A stretch of 21,521 nucleotides of DNA from Hofstenia miamia (lineage: Eukaryota; Xenacoelomorpha; Acoela; Hofsteniidae). Below are positions 1 to 8,837 of this stretch, in pieces. The stretch covers positions 107,149 to 128,669 of the forward strand of contig CABFPE010001040.1 in the NCBI GenBank assembly GCA_900660155.1, read 5' to 3'. Numbering within the stretch: the stretch's first letter is position 1; each line of letters starts with the position of its first letter. The notes beneath the pieces are model-generated. The model had not been told where the DNA came from. It was given only the letters and a program-made list of their open reading frames with translations, and made no database searches. Both the position numbers and the translations under genes were made by a program.

Positions 1-410
1 CCAGCATTTTTCAGAAATTCATAAGGGCCATGTTTTGAATTGCATCCATACATTATGGCCATAATGCCCATTATGTAGAATAAGGTTAATGATGGTAAAA
101 TGTAATAGTAAAATAATAAGTGATTTTTAATATTTATCAAAATAAATACCAAATTACAAGCTGCAATTAAAAGCTACACTTTTTTATGTTTTATGAATTT
201 ACAAGGCACAAGCAAATCGCTAGGCTGCAGAAGCATTTTGAAGCATTCAGAAACAAACTTAAAAATAAACTAATTATTGCATTGTTTTCCAATGCAACAC
301 GCTTTGTTAGGGGAAAAGCTAAAAAAATGTGAAACAACTTAATCCTCACTATTTGTTTACAATCCACAATAAATAAAGGGAAGCAATCTCTTGAAGCTTT
401 TACTAAATGT
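1..410. other. AT-rich intergenic DNA
   Basis: No convincing reading frame or splice-flanked exon was found here on either strand. The only clear structure is a perfect 16-bp palindrome at 51-66 (CATTATGGCCATAATG). The stretch lies downstream of the candidate minus-strand terminal exon at 411-653 and could hold its 3' untranslated region, but I did not find a clear minus-strand AATAAA close to the stop. Confidence 0.5.
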
Positions 411-653
411 TTACAAAACTTGGAACAGGTGTTTTTTATAACCTCTGCCCTGGATCCCTACTGCAAGGATATTTATTATTCTATCACTTAAACTGCTACC
501 AACATCATCACTAGAGAGTAACACATGATTTAGCTTGAACCCAATAAGAATATCAACTACATGAACCCACCCTCGCTCAATCAAACCTTGATTCACAATA
601 TTTAACGCTTTGGATCTCCATTCAATCAAATGGTGAAAAACTTCATTTATTCT
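411..653 (-). CDS. Candidate 3'-terminal exon, function not recognised
   Basis: A frame of 80 codons stays open on the minus strand from an acceptor-like TTATCAG (ending at 654) to a TAA stop at 411-413. It reads RINEVFHHLIEWRSKA near its start and KKHLFQVL at its end. The composition is richer in G and C than its surroundings and the residue mix looks like real protein (IERGWVHVVDILIG in the middle), which is why I favour an exon over chance. A GTAAGT donor-like site lies about 45 bases upstream on the same strand, which would imply a very short intron. I do not recognise the family, and no upstream exon could be fixed. It may be a pseudogene fragment. Confidence 0.3.
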   Translation of the reverse strand, partial: RINEVFHHLIEWRSKALNIVNQGLIERGWVHVVDILIGFKLNHVLLSSDDVGSSLSDRIINILAVGIQGRGYKKHLFQVL

Positions 654-1576
654 CTGATAATGTAAACATATTCATTTCATTTTTATTACTTACTCTTGGA
701 TCTTTCACAAATTAAATAGTGATTACCATTAAAAAATTTTTGATTAAAAAATCTAACGGATTTTATTGATCCGAAAGTACCCAAGCCCAACCCGACCCGG
801 AGTCACTCTCTAATCATCCCTGCCAAATGAATTTGGCTGCTAGGTGACTAAGTAAAAAACTTTACTGTTCAAATGTAAGAATAGGAAATACAATTAATTT
901 TTAATTTTGCATAGATTTTGTTGTGTGTTATGTTTAGAGTAATCATTTGTTGTAAACTAAAAGTAGTGGTATGTGCAAAACTGTTACAGTTAAAATCAGT
1001 AGTGGTACACATTAACCTCTTATGAATTTATGAGGGTATGAGAAATACATTACCAGTAGCCAGTAGTGCCTTTCTGAAAATAACATCACAATCTTGTCAT
1101 CATTTATTCTCAATTATATAATATAACATTTCAACAATTTTGAGAAAGAATAGAATAACTTCTATAGTCATATATCATTGAGCCCCATCCTTTACCTCAA
1201 ATGATAGCAAAGCACACTAGCATAATAGCATATTTTAATTGTGAAAAGAACCCTTCAACAATATCTCAAACAATATTGGATATTGATGACTGCTCAGTGT
1301 AAACATAACGAGAATCTCATTTTTAGAATAAATTTGTAATTTGATATTGAAAAATTTTCATACTAATTGGTATTTAAAAAATTTATGTTGGAAATTATCC
1401 CACTCATAGAATTTTTCATTCAAATTTATGATAATTATGTAAGTAGACTTATAAATATTGAATTTGAAGAATTAAACTACTACAATATAAATGCAATAAA
1501 CATCAATTAGTTGCTTTCTCTAGAGTGTTCACAATCAAGGAAGATGCTGACGCCTGAAGGTCATCTCACATCACAG
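654..1576. other. AT-rich intergenic or intronic DNA
   Basis: No supported gene. A short patch at about 773-822 has runs of CCCAACCCGACCCGG and ends in CATCCCTG, resembling the subterminal and terminal sequence of the hAT-like element found later in the window. No partner end or target duplication was found, so it is not called as an element. A good acceptor-like TTGCTTTCTCTAG ends near 1521, but the frame behind it that leads into the exon at 1577 meets a TGA. Confidence 0.45.
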
Positions 1577-1821
1577 ATAAAGCATTAGTTTTCAAGCAAT
1601 TCTTGAACCTACATGAGATTCTAGCAGACTGCGCTGCTAATTTGCACTGGTTATTTGCAAAAGAAATAATGCCATCAGTGAGGGGTAAATGCTACAAATA
1701 CATTGTATTTTTATAGATTACTTTAAGGGATATAATAAAAAAAATGAAGTTGATCCTATCGAAGATAAAGCATTCAAAGAGTTCATAAAATTACTTAGCG
1801 ACTTTGAGAAACCACAAAAAT
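1577..1821 (+). CDS. Two phase-compatible candidate exons, function not recognised
   Basis: Exon A (1577-1684) follows the acceptor CATCACAG and ends at GAGGG before GTAAAT. Exon B (1717-1821) follows ATTTTTATAG and ends before GTATGT. Exon A ends with one base of a codon and exon B starts with two, so the frame joins cleanly (G+AT gives Asp). Exon A reads ...HEILADCAANLHWLFAKE..., and exon B reads ...EDKAFKEFIKLLSDFEKPQK. The intervening segment is only 32 bases, ends in an in-frame TAG, and is unusually short for an animal intron. A further open stretch after ATTAG at about 1892 (FVVCYNAIAKVVAKFLPDSH) is in compatible phase and runs up to the repeat unit that begins near 1955. No family recognised. 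An alternative is a decayed gene whose apparent introns are damage. Confidence 0.33.
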
Positions 1822-1954
1822 GTATGTACTTAAAAATGAGGTGATTGTATGTGATTTGCATTATTATATTTTAATTCAAGAACTTTATTAGCATTTGTTG
1901 TTTGTTACAATGCTATAGCCAAAGTTGTAGCCAAGTTTCTCCCAGATAGCCACA

Positions 1955-1985
1955 CATTAATGGGCCATTGTAGTTGTCATTAATG
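1955..1985 (+). repeat. Left-end motif of the duplicated unit
   Basis: CATTAATGGGCCATT (1955-1969), 8 bases, then CATTAATG (1978-1985). The same pair in the same orientation, with a 7-base spacer, lies near the right end of the unit at 7660-7689. The core AATGGGCCATT is an odd-length palindrome and recurs at 2038-2048. It marks the most likely left boundary of the repeat unit, but this boundary cannot be checked against copy 2, which starts at the equivalent of 1969 because of the N gap. Confidence 0.55.
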
Positions 1986-3607
1986 GCAGATGACAGCCAG
2001 TGATGTATATCCGGCAATGAACTATTGATGAATCAATAATGGGCCATTGATGAGCCAATAATTGTCCAGTGCTCGCAACCAGTGGATTTTATTTTTTATG
2101 GCAGAACATATGTTAAATAACAAATTTATGTTGCTAATCATTTCAAACATTGCTGCTTAAGCAAACACAAGCCCAAAAAATGGCAGAACGATATCTTTGA
2201 GAAACTGTCAATCATATTCACTTCAAACGTTTCCTAGGAAGTTGAAAGCATGTCTTGTTTATAATTAATAACAATAAATCTGCCAAATCTATCAAAAATG
2301 TAAAATTATAAAATTAAGTCGAATTTTGAACTGTTACTATTCTTAAATCATAAAAAATATATTCTACTCAATCGCAACTTCTCTATATAATAGCAAATTT
2401 TAAGGTGCCCAAATTTTCATGAATAAATTATTTTGACAATTCACTTAGCACCAAATGCATTGAGGGGCTGATCCTCCAATGTTGTTTTTGTTCATTACTT
2501 TGCTTGAAAATAATAATCTTTAGATGATTTTTTTCTGAATTTTCCCAAAATATCTGGTAACAACATAAAGTAAGTGGAAAATTTTTTTTGATCAGGGCCT
2601 GTGTCAAAGGAGGTCTGAAATAATTCATTTTAGTAAAAATGTTAAAATTTTTTGTGAAACATGGTCTTAAGGTAGTCAATATTTTGATAGATATTGAATT
2701 ATTTATACAATTAATTTGACTGACTCATCATTGTTAGGGTTCAGACTTGCTAAAAAAAGTGTTAAACTGAACAAAATTTTTAGAGTAGCGTGGCTCTTAT
2801 ATACTTTAGTACTACGATCAGTCTTTAGTGACTTATAAGGTCTGTGGTGGAAATAAGTGTGACACATTTATCAGAAGAGGGGCCGAACATAAGATATAAA
2901 AATATGAAATTTTCATTTGGTGCAATTATTTGAATACAGTGAGACTAACTATGATTAAATACACTATAAAAAGAGACCTAATTTACTAGGAGCATTGATT
3001 CTGAGCCCCGGCTGAAAAATGGCAATCTTATGGGGTGGGGCAATGTGGGTTATGGCCTGCGAATTTTTAAAATTTTTTTGAACTTTGATCTTGAAAGTGC
3101 CTTAATATATAATATTATGATACGTATTCGATTTTTGAAACATAAATAAACATTATTAATTGACTTTATTTCTAATTTTTTCATTCATTTCTAAAAATGT
3201 AAATTTACTCAAAATTGTGAAAATGAATGTCATGATTACGTAATACAGGCTGACCTTGACCGTATTTTTTATGTTTTTCTGTTAAACTAAGTCCTAACAA
3301 TAACTAGAAGAAGTATGACCTAAATAAACTGCTTCCTTCTATTTTTAATGGACAATTCATTTAGAAAATTTTTCTAAAAATTTCTGACATCAAAATTTTT
3401 TTGCATATAAAATCGCAACTAAAGAACATATTTTTTGAAAATTGGCAAAGATGTAGATTAAAGGTGTATCTTTCACTGTGCCAAAGCTTATTCCGTTATC
3501 TTTAATATTTTTGAAATAAAAGAAGTGCATTATTTAGTACCTGCGGCGTTTAGTGGTCACATGTATATTCTTGGTTTTTAAAAAGTAAAAAAGAAGCTTT
3601 TTGCAAG

Positions 3608-3629
3608 TCCTTTTTTATATAAAAAAGGA
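3608..3629. repeat. Perfect 22-bp palindrome (copy 1)
   Basis: TCC-T6-ATAT-A6-GGA reads the same on both strands and could extrude as a cruciform or hairpin. It is identical in copy 2 at 13009-13030. No associated gene or terminal repeat was found, so its role is unknown. Confidence 0.8.
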
Positions 3630-3737
3630 TCAAGGAATTAAAATAATGAAATGCGTTTTATTTGCAAGCATCTGCTAATTGATTATTACTAAGTTTGCAA
3701 CTGATAATGCCGATGGTCCACAAGTGTGTTACTGGTG

Positions 3738-3813
3738 CAGGGGCGTACGTGGGATTTTCTGACAGGGCCAACTTAGTCATGGTCAAGCGTGTGACCAAAA
3801 GCGGTGCGAATCC
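3738..3813 (+). other. Possible DNA-transposon terminus with tRNA B-box-like motif (copy 1)
   Basis: CAGGGGCGTACGTGGGATTT at 3738-3757 resembles the CAGGGGCGTA-type termini of some animal hAT-group elements. GGTGCGAATCC at 3803-3813 differs by one base from the Pol III B-box consensus GGTTCGAATCC. I found neither an inverted partner end, a target duplication, nor a convincing A box. It may be a fragment of a hAT-like element or of a tRNA-derived SINE. Confidence 0.2.
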
Positions 3814-4085
3814 CCACAAATAATAGAATTTATATTCTACAAATGTATTTATATTTTCCATAATACATCAGCAAAGCAATAAATAGTATTATGTATTGTC
3901 TTGTACATCATATACTGTTGCTACTTTCTATTAGATGTGTAATACACAAAATATCAATTCTATTCTATTATTTTAGCTGTTACCTAAATCATTAAAGCTA
4001 AACGAAGGTGCTTATTAGGTAAAAGCTTGCTGGTTTTGTTAACTGTGTTAGTATTTAGTTATTAAGTTCAAGGTGTGGGTGTTGC

Positions 4086-4141
4086 AGGATACAAAAACAT
4101 CCTATGGGGGTACGGGAATCAAGAATACCCCACTCGCATAG
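4086..4141. repeat. Short inverted repeats (copy 1)
   Basis: Two adjacent hairpin-forming sequences occur here: AGGAT...ATCCT at 4086-4103, and CTATG/GGGGTA pairing with TACCCC/CATAG across 4102-4141. CGGAT then occurs four times in the next 220 bp (4185, 4218, 4309, 4347), the kind of repetition seen in subterminal regions of DNA transposons. No element ends could be assigned. Confidence 0.35.
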
Positions 4142-5560
4142 CCCTTCTTTAGATCAAGAATAGACATGGATTAAATAAACCATGCGGATTGGGCAGATGG
4201 GAATCCAAAAAAATGTACGGATTAGCTGGAAAAATATTGCTGAATTTCTTGCAGATTCAAAATTACTTCGCATATGCTATAAGCATTTCAAATAATTTCA
4301 AAATGTTACGGATTTTATTAGGCTGCTTGAAGAAATGTTGTGGATGCGGATTTGAATGCAAATAATATTTTTTATTCTTTGCGGGTGCAAAATGTCAATC
4401 AATGCATACATTTATCTAGAAACCTTGGGCAGTGATGATAATATTTACAGTCTACTTAACAGATTTGTTACCAGATTGGTTAACATACTATATAAATATA
4501 CTTTAAAATCTTTAGAAAGATCTATTTAAAAGATCTATTTTACAATTGCTATTATTAACAAATTTCTTTAGTTTGTGAAGTGGCATGAATTTTACTTCAT
4601 TTTACCATTGTCCACTAATGCTAAGCGAATTTATTCAAAGGCATCATTTTCTTCATAAAAACCATCTCACTAAAAAATACAATTTTTTGTTTTTCATTTC
4701 TGTTATACAACCAATTTTAGTAAGAAATCTGCTAACGGTTAAACTAAGTATAGGGTAATTTAGTTGCACCAAGAACAACTAGAATAGAATTTTAAGCTCA
4801 AATCAAACAGGAAGATGCTGATATTTTGTGACTTTTCTACATTTTGTAAGCACTTTTTGTCTACACTATATGGGAATATTCCTAACTTTGCTCATCAAGA
4901 TTCAACAAAAACATCAATAGTCTAAATTGGGGTAGCTTTGTTACCCAGAAAGAAATCAGCTTAAAACTTTTGCTTTACGGTGAATGCTAGTTTGTTATAG
5001 TAATACCTTGCTTCTTGAAAAACCCTAGTGCTATGATTTCATGAAAATTTTATTAATAATCATTTACCTTCTACCCAAAAAATATCTAAATTGGAAAATT
5101 CTCACTTTTTTTAGTTTTTGTATGATATGATTTTTTGCATATATATTAAATTCAAATTCCTGGAGTCTTGATACAGCTTTTTCGCAGATTGTGTTCTTCA
5201 CATAGCAAATAAAATATGTGGAATCTCATAGCGAATGCACCCAATGTGTTGTAAAAAGCCAATTTTATCCCTATTTTGACAATATTTTTGAAATAATTGA
5301 AATAGTTCAATGAATAATTGCCCTATTTTATTCGCCAATATATAATTGTACGCAATACTATTGCAATTATTGCTATGAAAAATTATTGATTTCCCATCCT
5401 TACATGAACCCTTGAATTATGCATTTGATATTTATGGAATTTTTAGCTTAAATATTTTTCAAAGATGTAAAAAACACCGCGCTGACAAAGTCCTCTTCTT
5501 GGCAGAACCGGTAAAACTTGCATTTTTCAAAATCAAACAAAGAAAAGCATCTGTGAATGA

Positions 5561-7083
5561 TCAAAAACAAAATATAAACAGAAACACGTTGTCATTAGGC
5601 GCGTTTATCACATTTGGAATATGCAAAGCACCATTTTTCACACCCATCGACTGCACTAAACACACTGAAACTGAACATTCAACATAGTGCTTCAAACTTT
5701 TTACTGGCTTTTTGGTTCGCTTGGTCTGCTTTTTTGCCCTATTACATCTTTTTGGTGGCAAGCAGTGATGGGCATTTAATAAAAGAACTGTACCCAACCT
5801 GACCCGACACAATTTACTCAACCCGAGCCGAACCGATTATTGATTCTTTTACCAGACCCGACAGTCAATTCACTTACCCGACATGGCCCGAAGAAAAGTA
5901 AATACTCAATTTTAAAATGTACATGAATTATAATTTTTGATTTGACTGATAGTTGATAAGATAACAATTGAACAACGACTTCATTAAAGACTGTTATTGT
6001 TTTTGATAAAGAACAATTGCATGCAAAATTAATCAAAAACTACCATCTCTTAATCAAACCTTTATGGACTTACAAGAATTCGAGGGAATGTCCAGTCACA
6101 TGGTGCATGTATTAAACTTTACAGGAATTAAAAATAATTAGGCGTAATTCAAGAATTTATTTTGCAAAAAAAACTCGTGCGAATCGGGTCTTAAACGTCA
6201 TTAGTGGGGCGAATTAAATGAAGGACTTAACGTATTATCTATTCCTTTTCTCCATTGATGATGTAAGTTGCGTATGCTTATATCTGCGAGACTAAAGGTC
6301 GCGTATAATAATTTAAGTTATCGTCATTCTTTAAAAATAATATAGCAATTTATCCAGTTTATCATACCCTACAATTACCCGACAGAATCTGTTCCATGAG
6401 CTACACGACCCTATACCCGACGTCAAGTTGGGTAAAGCCGGGTATCCGATGCCCATCTCTGGTGGCAAGTTTTTATTACTCGGCTCTGATTTTCGTTTCC
6501 TGGCTTTTTTAGGAGAGAAGATTTCAGCGACAAATGGTTTTTCATCCCTGTCATGCTGTAAGTTGCGAATGTTTTGGAAAATAGTTGATCGATCTCAAGG
6601 CAACCCAATCTTTGTTGTACTTCTTCTCAGAGGCCATCGGTTAACTCATTTGAAACAGTTTCAACATGACTTCTGTTAAGAAATGACTTTGAAAGTTCAA
6701 TATCTTTCTCAGAAGCTGGGTCCTTGAATGGAAAATGTCCGCAATGCTTGAATGCAAAAAGAGCAAATTTCGTTAATGCTTCATTTTGTCCCATACAGGG
6801 TAAAACTCAATTTTGGTGAGAACAACTTTCTCACAATTTGGTAAATTGAAATTGTTCAGAATACGTTTTTTTTGCTGAAGTGAGCATCAAGAAGCTGCAA
6901 TCTGTGAGTTGAGTGCGGAGGAAGACACACTAGTTCAAAGTTGTTGTTAATACAATATTCAACTGCTTCCATACTCAACTGTGCGGAGTGTCCATCCATA
7001 AACAAAGATGTGGGACCTGTTGCTGCAACACGAACAATGTATTTTAAAATGTTTCAAAAATGTAAAAAAGCGTCCGAGTCAAC
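5561..7083 (-). pseudogene. Broken pogo/Tigger/jerky-like DDE_1 transposase (copy 1)
   Basis: Transposases of this group cut and paste their element with three catalytic acidic residues. Reading minus strand from 7083: VDSDAFLHF, an in-frame TGA (7054-7056), NILKYIVRVAATGP, then FMDGHSAQ with the second catalytic Asp at 6994-6996, LPPHSTHRLQLLD with the third at 6886-6888 (35 residues between), and a TGA at 6856-6858. After a frameshift comes LTKFALFAFKHCGHFPFKDP (6791 down to a TGA at 6627), matching the family's 'FxxxGxxPF' block. A lysine/arginine-rich tail (KKARKRKSEPSNK) then runs into a hAT-like insertion and resumes beyond it (KRCNRAKKQTKRTKKPVK), open to TGA at 5561. The N-terminal DNA-binding half and first Asp are not visible. 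Stops, frameshift and insertion make it non-functional. Confidence 0.85.
5755..6469. mobile_element. hAT-like miniature transposon with 8-bp target duplication (copy 1)
   Basis: The element spans 5763-6461 (699 bp). Its ends are CAGTGATGGGCAT at 5763-5775 and the inverted CAGAGATGGGCAT at 6449-6461, matching 12 of 13 bases. It is flanked by a perfect 8-bp direct repeat GTGGCAAG (5755-5762 and 6462-6469), the target-site duplication length of hAT transposases. Both subterminal regions are rich in ACCCGAC/GGGTCGGG-type motifs. There is no transposase frame inside, so it was moved in trans by an hAT enzyme elsewhere. It interrupts the basic tail of the DDE transposase relic; removing the element and one duplication restores the tail's reading frame. 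Confidence 0.9.
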
Positions 7084-7102
7084 ATATTTGCTCCTCTCTG
7101 TG

Positions 7103-7565
7103 CTACCCCTTTTCTAAATCAATTTGCAACTGAGGATAAACCGGTTGGATCTTCGTTTGTACATTCTCATCAGTTTCCTAAAACAATGCAAAAATTACCA
7201 GTTGTGGTCCAATAAAAAAAGATCAATGTTATAGGTTATAAACTCATAAATATGCTTATATTATAAAAATCTTTGTTTGATTTTGCAAAACTTAACTCTT
7301 CCTTACACTAGGACGCCTAAAAACAATGGTTTACATACCAGTAAATTCGTAGTTGTGTAACCGTTCTGCAAAAGAAAAGCTTGCAAGTAAAAGATTAGAA
7401 AGATTCAACGATTCCTGTAGAAATTAGCACAAAAGCTCAGTAACCTATTAGACAAAAAGAATTCAATAATAATCCAATCCACAGCTTAAATAGAAATCTA
7501 GTTGAGTCGCTACTCACCTGGATGCATTGTCCGTTCTGCTCCGCTTTACCCAATACCAATATACG
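7103..7565 (-). pseudogene. Exon-like chain upstream of the transposase relic, with a 27-base microexon (copy 1)
   Basis: Three blocks share one frame with phase-0 junctions. Block 1 (open from 7565) ends CATCCAG at 7518 before GTGAGT. Block 2 is 27 bases (7339-7365), between TCTTTTGCAG and GTATGT, and encodes NGYTTTNLL. Block 3 starts at 7177 after TTGTTTTAG and reads ETDENVQTKIQPVYPQL to a TAG at 7103-7105. Introns would be 152 and 161 bases. No ATG opens block 1 in this frame; an ATG in another frame stops soon after the second junction. It sits where a transposon transcript's upstream exons would be, but I see no DDE or helix-turn-helix motif. It could be part of the same dead gene or another gene's remnant. 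Confidence 0.3.
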
Positions 7566-7659
7566 TTAATGTTACTTGCTGTTTTAAACAGCACTTGTTT
7601 CCTGTTTGCTGAAAGAACTTGCAGCTGCTAACAGCACTGTTGGGAGATTTGAGTAGTTA

Positions 7660-7689
7660 CATTAATGGGCCATTATCGCACCATTAATG
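7660..7689 (+). repeat. Right-end motif of the duplicated unit (copy 1)
   Basis: CATTAATGGGCCATT (7660-7674), 7 bases, then CATTAATG (7682-7689). It repeats the left-end motif at 1955-1985 in direct, not inverted, orientation. It lies 66 bp inside the point where the two copies stop matching. Because CATTAATG is itself palindromic, a weak inverted-repeat reading is also possible. Confidence 0.55.
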
Positions 7690-7755
7690 AGTTACAAGGA
7701 ACTGATAAATAATACTTTTTGAAAATTGATCTCAATTTTTAATGCAATGCATATT

Positions 7756-7761
7756 TTATAT

Positions 7762-7827
<66 letters not shown>
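7756..7827. repeat. (TA)n microsatellite at the right end of copy 1
   Basis: A short interrupted lead-in is followed by almost pure alternating AT from 7764 to 7827, broken once by ATGTAT. Identity between the two copies stops where this tract begins. A comparable tract ends copy 2, so the tract could be a tail of the unit or a preferred insertion site. Confidence 0.9.
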
Positions 7828-7890
7828 AAATTCGTTAAGGACATCAGTAGTTCAAATAACTTTTTATTATTGCAGTAGTGCTGTTAATAC

Positions 7891-8133
7891 AATTATGCAG
7901 CGAAATGTATTAGCGAATATATGTTAAATTGGAGACAGAGTGTAAAATATGGTAAAGAAATGTTTACACAAATAATGAAAATAACTGTATGAGTACCACA
8001 AGGCGGACCGTTAAGCTGGTTAACGTTCACCAATCAAACTGATAACATATCTAATGAGAAGTTTAACGTAACAATATTTAAGGTTGACATGGCCAAATAT
8101 TCCGATGATGTGCGCGTAATTGTAACAAATTAA
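7891..8133 (+). pseudogene. Relic of a non-LTR retrotransposon reverse transcriptase
   Basis: The plus-strand frame reads ISEYMLNWRQSVKYGKEM, then KITV, a TGA (7990-7992), VPQGGPLSWLTF and, further on, MAKYSDDVRVIV before TAA at 8131-8133. This follows the palm region of jockey/CR1-type reverse transcriptases: a 'YLSNRxQxVKxG' stretch, the '(G)VPQGxxLxxxLF' block with the usual Gly codon turned into TGA, and the catalytic 'YADD' box, here YSDD (8098-8109). The usual loop between the last two blocks is short and divergent. Only about 80 codons remain and neither endonuclease nor 3' tail is visible, so this is an old dead fragment. It begins about 65 bp after the (TA)n tract that ends copy 1. 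Confidence 0.72.
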
Positions 8134-8634
8134 ATCAATAGGAGTGTACATAATAAATTGCTTAATAAAAGCGTTTTGCATTCTTCAAAACTTAAATATA
8201 AGTATAAAATTAATGTCTAAGTCTTTCGACGACTCCTTTTATTGCATTGAGGAACTAATTTAGTTAGCCATTATTGAATGGTTGCTGAAGAGAAATAATT
8301 TCCCTCTATTCCTATTACATTCCAATGATAAAGAATGAGATTCCCATTGGATCCCAAATTTTCTCAGCACTTAGATATTTCCAATAAAAATGCTCACAAA
8401 ATCAGTCAATATGATGTTTAACATAAATTCTACATTTATGATTTTTAAAAAAATATTCGATTTTGACTATGCTAGCTTCTGTTCAATTATAGGCGTTGTT
8501 TTTTCAAAAATAATCTAAATTTTCTTTTTCCAAAAACAGTATAACACTCTACATACATTTTTATTAATTCGTCGTTAAAACTCTTTTAGCGATTCAACAA
8601 TTTAAAAACGAAGGTAAATGTAATCTAAAGTTAC

Positions 8635-8837
8635 CTACACTGCAATTCTAGACTGTTGTGATACTCAGTTTCTTGACATTCTAGCATACAGCCGTCAACA
8701 GCCTTTCGAGGTGCTCCATCAACGTACGTTTTAGTCAAGTAAGCGTATTCTCCAACGAAATATATATATATATATATAACTTCTTGGAAAAACTTGCAAA
8801 CACCTGAGAAGACATGTCCTTGAAATGCTAAGAACAT
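8635..8837 (-). CDS. Candidate exon containing a (TA)n expansion, function not recognised
   Basis: An ATG frame opens at 8837 and is open to TAA at 8631. It crosses a (TA)n tract at 8760-8778 (translated IYIYIY) into a protein-like stretch reading FVGEYAYLTKTYVDGAPRKA and GCMLECQETEYHNSLELQC. A donor-like TGTAG before GTAACT would end the exon at 8635. The paired cysteines (CxxxC, then a later C) recall small extracellular PAN- or WSC-type modules, but this is a weak resemblance. The microsatellite may be intronic, with the exon starting near 8750 (acceptor TTGGAG). It could be a gene fragment or chance. Confidence 0.27.

Larger units (their letters stand above)
1969..7755 (+). repeat. 5.8-kb duplicated unit, copy 1
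   Basis: Every position here matches the position 9,401 bp to the right. I saw single-base differences at 2657/12058 (A/C), 3423/12824 (A/T), 5467/14868 (G/C), 6395/15796 (C/T) and 7117/16518 (A/T), and no insertion or deletion before the (TA)n tract. Identity is therefore about 99.9%. The left part (1986-5560) has no supportable gene: it is AT-rich with palindromes and transposon-like scraps. The right part holds a broken transposase with a nested hAT-like element. It could be a composite transposon, a recent segmental duplication, or partly an assembly effect. The different DNA to the right of each copy argues against simple allelic duplication. Confidence 0.93.

Noticed and set aside
773..822. 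Possible solo end of a hAT-like element (CCCAACCCGACCCGG...CATCCCTG)
   Set aside because: It resembles the subterminal motifs at 5763-6461, but no opposite end and no 8-bp duplication were found.
2428..2679. 83-codon minus-strand open frame (also 11829-12080)
   Set aside because: No start context, domain or splice support; it is preserved in copy 2 only because the copies are nearly identical, and one substitution changes Phe to Cys.
3658..3861. 67-codon minus-strand open frame (also 13059-13262)
   Set aside because: It overlaps transposon-like and B-box-like sequence and has no recognisable product.
5412..5687. 91-codon plus-strand frame (also 14813-15088)
   Set aside because: It is partly antisense to the basic tail of the transposase relic, with no domain of its own.
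5818..6036. 72-codon minus-strand frame inside the hAT-like element (also 15219-15437)
   Set aside because: No similarity to a hAT transposase; the element is non-coding and miniature.
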